From Toxonevra muliebris (taxonomy: Eukaryota; Arthropoda; Insecta; Diptera; Pallopteridae): a DNA stretch of 64,000 nt. The stretch covers positions 10,010,204 through 10,074,203 of the forward strand of contig OY829328.1 in NCBI GenBank assembly GCA_963691655.1, in the 5' to 3' direction. The number at the start of each line of letters is the position of its first letter. Position 1 is the first letter of the stretch. Shown one piece after another: positions 34,691 through 46,200 of this stretch. The notes beneath the pieces were generated by a model, which worked only from the letters and a program-made list of their open reading frames with translations, ran no database searches and was not told where the DNA came from. The position numbers were made by a program, and so were the translations under genes.

Positions 34691-36865
34691 TTGAGAAAAT
34701 TAAGAAAAAATAAGCTTTTTTTCCTCATTATGCTTTAAGTTAGATATATCCAATAATAATTGCACTGATAGTTGTGCCAACCAGCAGCTTGGTGAAATTA
34801 CCTACTGATTGTTTTTACAAGACATTTTAAAAAAGAAAACAAAAATATAAAATGCCACTCGAATCTATTTTTGTAAAATCCAAAATCAATATTAAGAAAA
34901 AGAAACAATAGTTTTATATTTTAATTTTAACCAAAAACAAAAACTGATAACAACTTAAGATTAAGCTTAAGAATGTCAACTAAACCATTGCTTCTTAGAT
35001 TGCATGCCTTGCCAATTCATATACTGCATCCAACTACTATTTTATATCATTTTGCTTACACTGAATTTGACAATATTATGCCACATGCTACAGTGAACAG
35101 CAAAAACATTGAACACACATTTGGTTTTTTTTTTTTTTTTGGGTACTTTTGCAGCAATTTTTGAAATTACATATACAAGTACGTAAACATACATTTCTGT
35201 GTATATAGCATTTATACACATTTCACCAATATTTTGCTAAACTACACACGCACACACATATGCAAAAAAAAAGCCATTTTCGTTGCCAAAAACATTAATA
35301 CTAATACTGAATGCTGGTATATAGGCCAGAGTATGAAAACTGATTGTAACTCCAACAGAAAGATAGACAAGCAGATTGTTGTATAGATAGTTATGTATGT
35401 ATGTGTGTTTATAGAAAAATGCTGCTGCAAGCATTTAATTATACATTTATAAATATGTGTATGTGTTTGTATGTTTGTACATTGTACACACATGCTGCAG
35501 CATGCAACGAATATGCTGGACCGGCCATATTCTTATCTTATCTGCTGTGGATACACAATGTGTACGCGCTTTTGTGTGTATATGTGTGTGTGTGTGGATA
35601 AGTAATTTTATGTGTTTAATGTCATTGAAATGAAATTAAAACGAACACGATAGCAACTTGCCAAATGTTAAACGTTATCTGGATAAAATTATTCTATGGA
35701 TTTTTTTAAGTTTTTCTTTTGGAACTTAGGTTCGTATTCCGGTAGTTATAATTTAGTATTAGTTTATAGTTCAAGTTTTTGCGACACTACTACAGTATAT
35801 GTAACGGAAGGCTGATAACGGTGTTGACAATAGACTCCAAATGGTTTTTCTAAACGCCATTGCTAATAGAGAGAGAAAGATGTTTCCTCTCATCATCTTG
35901 CCGCATTTATCAGGACGTAGATTTTATCGGTGAGTTTAGATTTATATATCTCAGACCTTTTGCTCTATAGCATATAAAATTAAATTGGCGAACTATCAAT
36001 CTTTAGTATGAGTTTAACATATTTTTGTACTTTTAAACAAACGAGAAATTTTAAACAAAATTTCACGTCATTTTCGATCTTTTTTTTTCAACGTTTAACC
36101 AAACCAAATTAAATATTTTAGGATTAGTTTAATTGACAAATACCCGCTGCTTGAATATATTAAAGTGTAAATAAAAGAACAATACTAAAACTGTTTATTT
36201 CTAAATAAAAAGACCAAAAACATTAACTACCAAAAAAATGTACAATTTCCAAAAAAAAATGTAGATCCACCGCCATTACCAAAAAATAAAAAAAGAAAAA
36301 ATCAAAACAAAACCTTAAATAAAATTGGACATAAACACCAGCATGAAAATGAATCGTTACAGGTTTCTGTCTTTAATTTTTTGTATTTACTTGTATGAAT
36401 AAGAATATTAATAAATTTTATAACGAAAAAAAGGAAACGGATACAACACCATTTCCAAGTGTGGAAAATTAGCAAAAGCTGCCTACATATATCACACACA
36501 CATACATTATGTGTCTTCAAGTAAAAGCTCAAAAAACAAAAGTGTGTCGCAAACAAAAAAAAACAAAAAAACAAAATTCATTAAATTAATATAAAAAGCA
36601 GCTGTGCTCCTAAATCTTTGTGACACTAAGCAGCTGTCATTCTAATTGTCAAGTAAATGTGGGCTGGCGGGTGTTGGGTTTATATACCTTTATTCATTTA
36701 AGTATATTTAATGTTGTTTATATATTTGTATGCATGTATATATGTGTATTTATATGGTACTTTTTTGCGTGCAAATTCAGACACATTATTTAAGCAAAAA
36801 ATAACTATGAATTAATTTATATCATGTTAATACTTAACCATTGATTTTTTGCCTTTATAGTGATA
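34691..36865. other. AT-rich non-coding DNA, no gene seen
   Basis: Includes a T run at 35127-35140, ACACAC and TGTATGTATG stretches near 35240-35270 and 35390-35600, and A-rich sequence at 36230-36310. The overlapping frames at 35237-35601 are products of the CA/GT and TATG repeats. Confidence 0.55.
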
Positions 36866-36867
36866 TA

Positions 36868-37064
36868 CAGTCGGACTCCTTAATAACGCTGCGTTTGAAT
36901 AAATTAGTTATAGAGGAGAAATTCTATAAAATATATGTTTTGGTTAGAGGAATTCACCATAGACAAGTCCAAATATATTAAAAAACTGCAAAATCGCAAT
37001 GTTTTCAAAAAAAACTTCGTAGTAAAGAAGTCTTCGCTATAGGAAAGTTCAAGGAGTCCGACTG
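36868..37064. mobile_element. 197-bp TA-flanked MITE (Tc1/mariner or pogo type)
   Basis: Starts CAGTCGGACTCCTT and ends AAGGAGTCCGACTG, a perfect 14-bp inverted terminus. It is flanked by TA at 36866-36867 and 37065-37066. TA duplication with CAGTCGGAxxCC-type ends fits pogo/Tc1-mariner MITEs. The interior is AT-rich with GTTATAGAGGAGAAATT and TTCGCTATAGGAAAGTT and has no coding capacity. Confidence 0.85.
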
Positions 37065-37093
37065 TATAATATAAATTAAGTAAGAATTTTTAT

Positions 37094-37101
37094 GTGATAA
37101 C
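37094..37101. repeat. hAT target-site duplication, left (GTGATAAC)
   Basis: GTGATAAC directly precedes the left terminus and is repeated exactly at 39768-39775 after the right terminus. Confidence 0.85.
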
Positions 37102-37310
37102 TAGGGCAAGGAATTTCATGCACTAAAAAATCGAAATTATGCGCATATAATATGCACTTAAAGTTCAAAAATATGCAACTAAAACTGCAAAAAATGCACT
37201 AAAAACTTCTAAAATATGCAATTAAAAACAAAAAATATTTTCTTTTTAGTCAAATATTTTAGGTAAAAAAAAAACTAAAAATCAAAGGACGAAAACAATT
37301 AATTTTAAAA

Positions 37311-38440
37311 TCTTTATATATAGTTATAATCGTAGAGGTTTGTGTGTATGACATCGTGTAACTTCTGAACAACTGGGCCGATTAAAGTCATATTTCCAGA
37401 ATATATTTTCTTAGGCGGGAGGATGAATCGTGGCTATTCATAATGGCTTTTAGAAAAGTGGGCGTAGCACCTCCCATACAATCTTATTACTTTTTTGGGT
37501 ATATCTCAAGAACCATTTATAGCACAGTATAGAAATTTGGTAGAATAATGAGAATTGACAACGCCATGCTACAACAAAAATATGGGTGGGATTGGCACCA
37601 TCCATATAACCTGAATTTCCATTATGAGATATCTTAGGAGGCATTTACGGTACGGTACTAAAATTTAAATTCTTTCAGCTTATTGGATTAGTGGGGGTGG
37701 GGCCAAGAGCATAGTTTTTACTTTCTACTATTATTTCAACTACTATTTTCTACTACTTTTTTCTACTACTATTTTTTTACAATTTTTTCTTATTTTCTAC
37801 TACTTTTTCAACTAATATTTTCTACTACTTTTTTCTACTACCTTTTTAATACATTTTTTTACAATTTTTTTTTATTTTGTACCCCTACTTTCTAATATTT
37901 TTTACTACTTTTTACAAATTTTTTTTTCTACTATTTTTTATAATTATTTCTACAACTCTTTCTACTCCATTTTTATTATTTTTGTACTGCTATGTTTATA
38001 TATTTTTCTACTACTTTTTCTGGTACCTTTTTTATTATTATTTTCTATTCTTTTTCCTATTATCTTTTCTACTACTATTTTCTTCTATTTTTTTACAGCT
38101 ATTTTCAACCACTTTTTCCATTCCTTTTTCTTCTCTTATTTCTACTACTTTATCAAATATCTTATGACCTTGCTTCGCTGTCATGAAATCCGTAAGTGGC
38201 GCTGAAACAAATGCTATGTTTATAATAAATATCAAATTGGTTCAAATTTTTAAATAATTTATAATTATAATTTATATAAATATAGAACCTCCTGAAATAT
38301 TGTTTTCATAATTCAACTGAAATCTAATAAAATTGTTGAAAAAAAAAAAAACACTTAAAAGTTATTCCTTTTTACTACAGATATGCTGGAATTTCTATCT
38401 GACTGCTGAATGACCCCTTTAGCATCAACTGGGTTAATAT
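37311..38440 (+). mobile_element. Helitron copy A, 3'-truncated, nested in the hAT element
   Basis: Begins TCTTTATATATAG after an A, as Helitrons do. It matches the minus strand of the Helitron at 41973-43244 over the 5' leader (AATCGTAGAG, TCATCGTGTAAC, CTCAAGAACCATTTATA, ATTATGAGATATCTTAGG, TACTAAAATTTAAATTCTTT). A long TTCTACTACT-type degenerate tract follows (about 37725-38160), and then a short segment ending GCATCAACTGGGTTAAT near 38430. Relative to the other copy it has about 200 extra bases at 38166-38370. Beyond about 38440 the similarity stops and I found no CTAG-hairpin terminus, so the 3' end appears lost. The plus frames at 37877-38186 are Phe/Leu/Tyr translations of the tract and are not genes. 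Confidence 0.75.
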
Positions 38441-39064
38441 TAAAATCAAACGGTTTCATCAGCTGATATGGCTTTGTTTTTGTCGAAGGTCACTCAATGA
38501 TGCGCGTAACAGTCTTTTATTTTTGTAAATATCCACTATGTTGTTTGCTATCAGACTTTAGTTGTTTTAGTACACGTCGTTGAGTTCACATCGGTGATAA
38601 TACAATAAAAAAAGTTTCATTTTCTGGTCGTACAGACGCAATGTAAACTTTCATTTCTAAAATTTAATTAACACAATATTGATTTGAGATTTTCATTTAT
38701 AATGATTCACTGTTTTTAATGTACAGTTCTGCAAGTTAAATACTTTTGAAAATGTCAATTGTGTCAATAATGAGATATATTTTTAAATCTAGATTTTTTT
38801 TTTCCAAATTCAATGGAAGCCTGAATTGCCATTACGAATGTTCAATTTTAAATATTAAGTACTTCATTGTTTTTTAAAATAAATTTATAAAAAGTAACAA
38901 AAATATAAAATGAACATAAAAACTTTAACTCAAATCGTAGTTAAGTAAATATGTGAATGATCATGAGATCAATCTTTATTTATTGTTTTATTGGCGTAAA
39001 CAATAAAAGTTTTTTGAAGTTTTCAAATACAAAACTTCCCCGATCGGGTTTTAAAAAATGTTTC

Positions 39065-39400
39065 TATAAAGAAAATGATCGCTCTACATCAACACTCGGA
39101 CGATAGGAGCATATTTGAAGGCACAAAATTCATTTATAGAATAGTTGTTTATAGAACAGTTTTCTTCATTAAATTCCAAATTTACATATCTTCCCTGGAT
39201 ATCAGTGGTCTCATCTATGGAAGCACATAAGAAATGGTTTTTAAGGCGAACTTGATTCCTTTTAATAAAAAAATATATATTTTGTCGATATGAGTTTTGT
39301 GCAGTGACGTTTCATGAGGAATGATTTCATTAATCTACATATGTTCTCCTGGAATATCTGCTGAAATAAAAGCTTGGCATAAAGCCAAACAAAATATTTG
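39065..39400 (-). pseudogene. hAT transposase remnant
   Basis: The minus strand reads FISAEIPGEHM, a stop, and then INEIIPHETSLHKTHIDKIY (rough + positions 39300-39390). Another frame gives RLKNHFLCASIDETTDIQGR at about 39185-39250. The DETTD motif followed by GRYV is the characteristic block of a large arthropod hAT transposase family, in which the first Asp is probably catalytic. Further downstream, FKYAPIVRV and a frameshift lead to SVDVERSF at about 39075-39120. That resembles the YAPxTSVDVERSFSxYK motif of the dimerisation/catalytic C-terminus. The parts are in the right order but large pieces are missing and frames change, so it is dead. It explains the hAT-type ends and 8-bp duplication around it. 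Confidence 0.75.
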
Positions 39401-39775
39401 AAGCCCTGCCGCTGCAGAGGTAGTAATTAAACGCTGTATTGTTCGTCATTCAATTCTTTATGATTCTTTATACTCAAATGCTAGTCAGCTTGGAATTTTC
39501 TTTTCGCAGCTCACTAGAAAGTTATCAAAATTATTTAAAAATTAAAAATATGTAAATCAAAATAAAAAAAAAAAATAAATAAGCATTTATTTCAAAATAT
39601 GCAAAAATATGCACAGTTTCCCAAAAATTTGCAAAAATATGTAAAAATATGCATTAACGATTGTATGCCATTTTAAAGGAAATTTCATGATTTGTAAAGA
39701 TAACTTGAGCATTTCACTTTTGAGATGCCCAGTAAGAACATGTATTTGCATTGAATTTCTTACCCGAGTGATAAC

Positions 39776-41970
39776 CAATAAAATAACCGAACTCTTATCG
39801 AATTATATTGATTTTCAAATGAAATGAGACTTTTGTCTAGAATTCTGATTTTAATAATAATAACTAATACTAAGCCTAAGCCTAATATTTTTTAAATATT
39901 TTTTGTTAATATTATTTTTAAATATTTTTTATTTTTATTTTATCTAAATTGCATGCCCTTCACCTACTTAAAATTCTATAGAGTTGTTCAAGAGATACTA
40001 ATTCTCACCACTGTATCGATCATTATTTAATGTGAATGAATATGAAAATCCACACGTACAGGATTACGGAAAACTGCCTGGGATATTTGGCGTTTTTATG
40101 TACAACTTTTGTGAAATGCACAACACCTTTGTAGTTCTGGAACGTTGACAGACCACGAATAGCAAAAAAGAACACAGGATATAGTACAATGAACGTAAAA
40201 CTAGTCTGAGTGCTGTATTCTTGAATACTTCTTTTGTTGTTACCAAAAAAAAAAAAAAGAAAGCCTAAGTCTAAGTCTAAGATTAAAAGTCTTAAAAGGA
40301 ACCAAGGGAAGACAAAGGAGTAACAAAGAGGGGCGGAGTGGAAAAATAAAGTAGGAAAACAGATGTTGTAAACTGCACAAAAGGGGGAGAGAGAGGAAGT
40401 TAAACACTGGGATATAAAATAAGGGGCCAAAAGTTTAAAAAAATGTGCAAAAGAATAAAAATTAAAAAGGATAAAAAATGAGAAAAGAAAAGCAAAGAAT
40501 GGGATAAGGAACAAAATTATGCCGGTAACATTCCTTATTGTTTTTTTCTTATAGTTGACTCTTTTTTTTATCTCTCAATAGTCGTTCAATTATTTTTTAT
40601 AAATGCAGGACATTTTTTTTTTGATTGAAGATACCCTGATTTCTTTCTATAGCCATACTATTATTACTCCCAATATTGTCATCCACAGGCGAGCAAAAAG
40701 TAAGTCATTGTCTGTATATTCTTATCTTTTATATGTGTTTTTTGCTCGTTTCAGTCTGCTCTGCTTCTAGGTAAATATACTACAATTTATTTTTAGATAT
40801 TATGTTATGATTTTATTTAGCAGCTAGCCATCATTACAATGAGTAGTTCCTTGTTTATTTATAATGCTTTTATTAATATATAAAGACAGTTTCTTTGCTT
40901 ATGTGTTAGTAACAATTAGAAATTTTGTTTAAAGAAAAATGCCAGCCACATTTGAACAAGGAAACAGCTTAAAGCGCATCATTATAGAAATCTCCTGCAA
41001 CAGAAAAACTACTACTGTTTGAAAAAAACTCATTAAAAAACAAAGAAAAAAAATAGAAAAAAGCAAGGAAGTTATAAAATAACCCTCATCGCATTGCATA
41101 TAATAACCCCACAGCAACTAATATCCTTCCGCATCGTAGAGGGTAATTCTTAAAATCCAATTGTGCAAGAAGTGAGCGAGCAAGTGACACTTTTAAATTT
41201 TTTATATATATACAGACACTGACACATACACATTTGTACTATATATAAAATCAAAGAACAAGTAAAATATCTATGTATACATAAATAAGTGTATGTACTG
41301 TCTAAAGTCATGCAAATGAGTTCAACATGACGGGGACAACATTTCTGTATCAAGATTGCAATTTAGTTGAATGAATATTCGCGTACCTTGTGCAATCATG
41401 TTGTGGTTAGGGTTAGCTGGTATTTTCTAATATTTGTTTTCTGTAACATTTGTGTTTGAAAGGGGATTTTCCTTACTTCCTTCTCTACTAAGTTTAATGA
41501 CCTTAGCTTTGTGATTAGTGTGTATATATGTTTGTATATATATATACATATATGTATGTACATGTGTTTGCTCTTTACATATTATTCCCATTCAGTATAT
41601 ACTGAACTTGGTATGCGAAGTTGGAGTTGAGTTTCCCTTTTATTTGAGTTTTGGTCTGTTTTGGGTATTTCAAAATTAAAATACCTGTGGGATCTTTTCT
41701 GCTTGTTCATGCTTTTGCTTTTAATCAGTCTTTTTTCTAATGAATAAATTAACATTTATTTGTTATGTAATATTTGTTTTAATGTATAAGTCAAAGAAAT
41801 TGAACTTTGTGCAATTTACGAAAATATTTGAGGCTAATAGTTTATAAACTGTGTATATGCATTGGGGGAAAACATCAAACGGTTGTAGTTATATAAAAGA
41901 ATACTATTTGAAGCAGTTACAAAATACTAATTTAATATTAATGCAAAACAGCAATTCTCATTTTTATTTA
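39776..41970. other. Non-coding DNA with one retrotransposon tail, no gene seen
   Basis: Apart from the non-LTR fragment at 40156-40257, this is AT-rich sequence. The large minus frame at 40023-40514 is antisense to that fragment and to A-rich DNA and is not a gene. TATATACATATATG alternation occurs at 41530-41560. Confidence 0.5.
40156..40257 (+). mobile_element. Non-LTR family A, 3' UTR fragment, copy 2
   Basis: GAATAGCAAAAAAGAACACA, then GGATATAGTACAATG, GTCTGAGTGCTGTATTCTTG and AATACTTCTTTTGTTGTTAC match the 3' UTR of the copy at 61316-61560 (which is inverted). A run of A follows (40244-40257). Only about 85 bp of non-coding tail plus poly-A remain, a very short 5'-truncated insertion. 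Target duplications were not resolved. Confidence 0.75.
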
Positions 41971-41972
41971 CA

Positions 41973-43244
41973 CTAGCTGACCCGGCAGACGTTGTTCTGC
42001 CATTTAGGTGAATTTTTTTTTATTTGAATGCAGAAAAATGAAGTTTTTGATGTTTAAAATTGATCATTGTTAATGACAATTCAAGTTTAAAGTCCGTGGA
42101 TTGAATTTAGAAAAAAAATCCTGGATTTAAAAATGAGGCATGAAATTCGACAATTTTAAAAGAATTTAACTTGCAGGACTGTAGATTGAAAACAGAGAAT
42201 CATTATAATGGAAAAAGATGAGGAGAAGAATTATGTGCGGCATCTGCCAGTGTTGTATCCCAATGTTTGTCATCTTCAAGCAATTGCAGTTCTCGGCAAG
42301 CGTCATGATTTGTGGTGCATAATTGACCATTAACTGTTCTTAAATATTCATATGACGTCGGTCCACGTACACTTATTAATAGCAATTGTAAATAAAAGCA
42401 CTCACGTTGTTTTGGATGAACAGTGTTTAAGCAAATACATTTGCTGCAAATATTCCTTCATAAGCAGTAACAGCTAGCATAAACTGACTATTAACTCAGT
42501 TGATGCTAACGGGGTCATCAGTTCAACAGATAAAAATTACAGAATATTTTACTAAAAGAAAAAATTGTAAAAAAGTAGTAAAAAATAGTAGTAAAAAAAT
42601 AGTAGAAAGTAAGTAGAAACTAATAGAAAATAGTAGTAGAAATAGTAGAAAGTGGAGGTACAAAATAAAAAACAAAAATTGTAGAAAAAATGCACTAAAA
42701 AAGAAGTAGAAAAAAGTAGTAAAATAGTAGTAAAAAATATTGGTTGAAAAAGTAGTAGAAAATAAGAAAAAAATTGTAGAAGAAAAGAAAGCTAAATTTA
42801 ATAGAAAATAGTAGTAGAATTAGTAGTAAAAATAGTAGTAGAAAAAAAAAGAGCATGGTCCCCCTAATGCAACAAACTGAAAGAATTTAAATTTTAGTAC
42901 CGTACCAGAAATGGCCTAAGATATCTCATAATGGAAATTCAGGTTATATGGAAGGTGCCACACCCCCTTTGTCAATCCCAACCATATTTTTGTTGCACCA
43001 TGGCAGTGTCAATTCTCGTTATTGTACCAAATTTCTGTACTGTGGTATAAATGGTTCTTGAGATATACCCAAAAAGCTATTAGGATTGTATGGGAGGTGT
43101 CACGCCCACTTTATTAAAAGCCATTATGAATAGCTATGAACCATCCTCCCCCCTAAGAAAATATATTTTGGACATATGACTTCAATCGGTCCAGTCGTTA
43201 CACGATGACATACACACAAAACTCTACGATTATATATATAAAGA
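41973..43244 (-). mobile_element. Helitron copy B, 1.27 kb, internally deleted, both ends visible
   Basis: Read on the minus strand, the element starts TCTTTATATATATAATCG after an A and ends GGCAGAACAACGTCTGCC, then GGGTCAGCTAG followed by T. The 3' part forms a perfect 6-bp stem (41984-41989 with 41996-42001, 6-nt loop) ending 7 nt before the terminal CTAG. That is the Helitron terminal hairpin and CTRR end, and insertion lies between A and T with no target duplication. Internally it has the conserved leader, a TTCTACTA-type tract (42543-42850) and a short Rep/helicase remnant (42203-42457). It lacks most of the autonomous protein. It shares its 5' 1 kb with copy A in opposite orientation. 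Confidence 0.85.
42203..42457 (-). pseudogene. Helitron Rep/helicase protein remnant
   Basis: The minus frame is open from 42457 to 42203 and reads NTVHPKQRECFYLQLLLI, then SVRGPTSYEYLRTVNGQL, then CRELQLLEDDKHWDTTLADA. This is the conserved linker just ahead of the PIF1-type helicase in animal Helitron proteins (the ExFYLRLLL-xVRGxTSFExLRTVxG-...-LGLLEDDxxW block). About 80 residues remain of a protein that is usually well over 1000, so Rep HUH motifs and helicase Walker motifs are absent. The frame is intact over this stretch, which suggests either a fairly recent copy or chance preservation. The likely alternative, a host gene, is ruled out by the Helitron ends around it. Confidence 0.85.
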
Positions 43245-46200
43245 TAGAACATGATGATGTTTAGTGATAAATTAAATTATCATATTAAAATTTATTAATA
43301 ATACTCAACTGATAAAAGTAGAACCTTAGAATTTAAGCGGACTATTTCACAGTGGAGTATGGTTAGAAATAATGTGCAACAAGCATGCCCAAATCGTTTG
43401 TATTAGTAAAATAAAAAAATGGAAACCCATTGAAAAAGATTGAAAAAAATTTAGCAATTATTTTTTACTTGATTTTGAATTAGTTTTTTAATTAAATAAA
43501 ATTTGCTGTATAGAAAATAGAGTCATGATCTAATGGAATTTCTTATTCAAAAGTTTTTGGCCAATCCTCAACACAAAGTAATAATACAAAATTTGTGAAT
43601 ATTTTATAAAATGTTTATGTCATTTTGTATTTATTGCCAACATTTCTCCGACATCAACACTGTCAAAACAATTATTTCCTTGACTTAATTACTCTTGGGA
43701 TATATGTACATGCAAACATAAATACATACGAGTAAATGTACATACTTGTACACACAATTTCATTTAAATCTACACACACACACCCACACAGATACCAAGT
43801 GTTTCAGCAGAAAAAAGAAAAAATAATAAAACCAAATGGTAAAATGTCAAAGCAATTTTTGAAATACAAAGCAAGTGTTTTTTTTTTTTCATGCAAAGAA
43901 CAAAGTAGAAACACAGTAGTAAATATAAAAGAAAAAAAGTACTTAATGACTATGGCATAAAAAAATGCACATTTGTGAAATAAAAAAAGAAGAATATTAA
44001 TACCAGTATTATACACAAAACTGACTGGCTTGACTGGTGGCAAACTGGCAATAATGGGTAGAGCTGCTTGTACATCTACTTATGAGCATTTTAAATGAAA
44101 TTACACTCAAACAAAAAAAAAAAAAAAGAACCTACAATAATAAGCGCACAGAAATGTATTTACACATGTACACACAATGAAACAGTTAAAAGTATGAGCG
44201 CGTCATTTTAAAAATTATACATTTAGGCGCTGTAAAATGAGACAAAAAGCTACTTTGTGGTTTGAATAAGACAGAAAAAATATATACATATAAGTATGCA
44301 TTTTCGTTATCATTTCATTTGCTAACTGCGACTGCCACAGTGACAGTAGAAGTCTTATATATACACCTCGCCAACAAAATTTCAGTCATTCCTTTCCATA
44401 GTCATAATTACAGTAATAATAAGCGCGTTAAGCATTGCTTCCGCCATATTATGTTAGCGATAGTAACGACGACGATGGTGATGATTTAAGCTGTCGAATA
44501 TTTGCATTCGTTCGTTAAGAGAACAGGATTTTTTTTTCTGTTTGTTCTTCATAATAGCTATGAGCAAAACCCGTTTAGGGATTAAACATAACAATGCAAG
44601 ATGATGAAATCCTTGAAGATTTGAAGAGTACACAAAGTTGGTCGTTTAAAACAAAAAAACAACGACAAAAAATTAATGAGTGAACAACGAACGTATATGA
44701 GTAAAAAGATGAAGAAGCAGCACAATACATTTTTTAAACCCCATTCAATGTCATATACATATGGTATATGTATACATTTATGTATGTGTGTAAGCATAAG
44801 AATGAGCTTATAACTTTTGCCTTCGTTATTAACATAACTTAAGTCTCCACACATCCACAACACACAACAACAGAAAAATCAGCATATCCATATTAATATC
44901 AAATGTTATACGGAGCGTATGAGTAATATTTTTATCCTCATGCCAATGAATAATTTTGCACAGTGAGCAAAAGTGTTGATGTAATCAGATGCTGTTAAAA
45001 ACTTAGGTATAAAAGTAGATTAATTTTATTATTATACGCGCTTCAGAAGATGCGTTACGTTCTTCTCAACTTAAGCATTACTTAAAAAAAAAACAAGCAT
45101 CAAACTTACTTTTTTCAGTTCATATATATTTTGTTAATCAATGTCTAATTTTTTCGTAAAATATTTAAAAAATATGGAAATATGAAAGAACCTAGGATCT
45201 GATGATGTGTGCAAATGACTTTGCGATGAAATATTTCGAAGATGGTGGAACCATCAAAAGCTGGGTTTTCTTCTTCATGAAGGGAACAATCTAGCTTTAA
45301 GCCAGCTGTATATTAGCTCATCTGTATGCTAGAGAATGGCGATCTTGAACGAATTCTATTCAATTGGTCATGATTTAGCGATAATTATGTAGATGATGTA
45401 GTTATCCGACAGTTAATACAACATTAAGGATCGACGTTAGACACTGTAAAGGTTGTCCAAAAAATAGCACATAAAACTATACTTAGAAGGTAAATGTTGG
45501 ATAGGTAATGCAAAGTGTGTGATTTTGATTAAGGGGAAAAGCTAGGCTATGCAGTTTCAAGATTTGTAGCACATAATCATATTGGAGTATACATAATTTA
45601 TCTGCGTGGTTAAGCAGAAGATATGGTAAGTTAATTTTTACTCATCATAACTACTCAGTGATCGTACATGCATTGAAGCATATCTATACAGGTATCATCA
45701 TGATGCTTACCCTTACTGTGGTTATTTTAGTATTTCAATTTGCGATTAAGCGGAATATGTTTTCTTGTTCGCAATTCTTGACCAAACGAGAGCAGATGCT
45801 TAGCATACTTGATACTAGGCCCATCCCTGATAATATCGTGTACTATACTTATATAAGGATCTCCTGAAAAATGGATTGCTGTGTGTAGTATTGCATTAGT
45901 ATAAGTGATTACTCTAAAGAGACAACAAAATAATTAAGCAAATTCAGCTTCATTGCGAAAGTCCTTGTAGTTTTTGGAAACTGTATTCCATTGAAAAGAA
46001 CTAAATTTATGTAAATTAAGCTGAATATTTGAAAGATGAGGGAGAAAAATATTAAAAACTCCAATCAGTTTTTACACCGATTACCTTCGCAGCGTTTTGT
46101 TTTAACAAATTGTGGTTTTTGCACAAAACTCACTTAAACGATTTTACTGTTTAAAATTTTTGGTATTTTTTTTTTTAATTTTTTGTTACACTGTGCAAAT

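Larger units (their letters stand above)
37102..39767 (-). mobile_element. hAT transposon, 2.67 kb, with perfect 8-bp target duplication, decayed
   Basis: The left end TAGGGCAAGGAATTTCATGC and the right end read on the minus strand TCGGGTAAGAAATTCAATGC form imperfect terminal inverted repeats of about 21 bp. GTGATAAC flanks both ends exactly, as expected of hAT elements. Subterminal AAAATATGCA repeats occur inside both ends (37140-37220 and 39590-39655). A transposase remnant lies on the minus strand at 39065-39400. Part of the interior (37311 to about 38440) is a Helitron, apparently a later insertion. The element is inactive: the transposase is short, frameshifted and interrupted. Confidence 0.85.

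Noticed and set aside
37877..38186. Plus-strand Phe/Tyr/Leu-rich frames that look like membrane proteins
   Set aside because: They translate the degenerate TTCTACTA tract of Helitron copy A.
40023..40514. 163-codon minus-strand frame
   Set aside because: Antisense to a family A 3' UTR fragment and to A-rich DNA; hydrophobic low-complexity translation.
45370..45480. YVDDVVI, resembling a reverse transcriptase YxDD box
   Set aside because: Only seven residues fit; flanking translation contains stops and does not match neighbouring RT motifs, so chance is likely.
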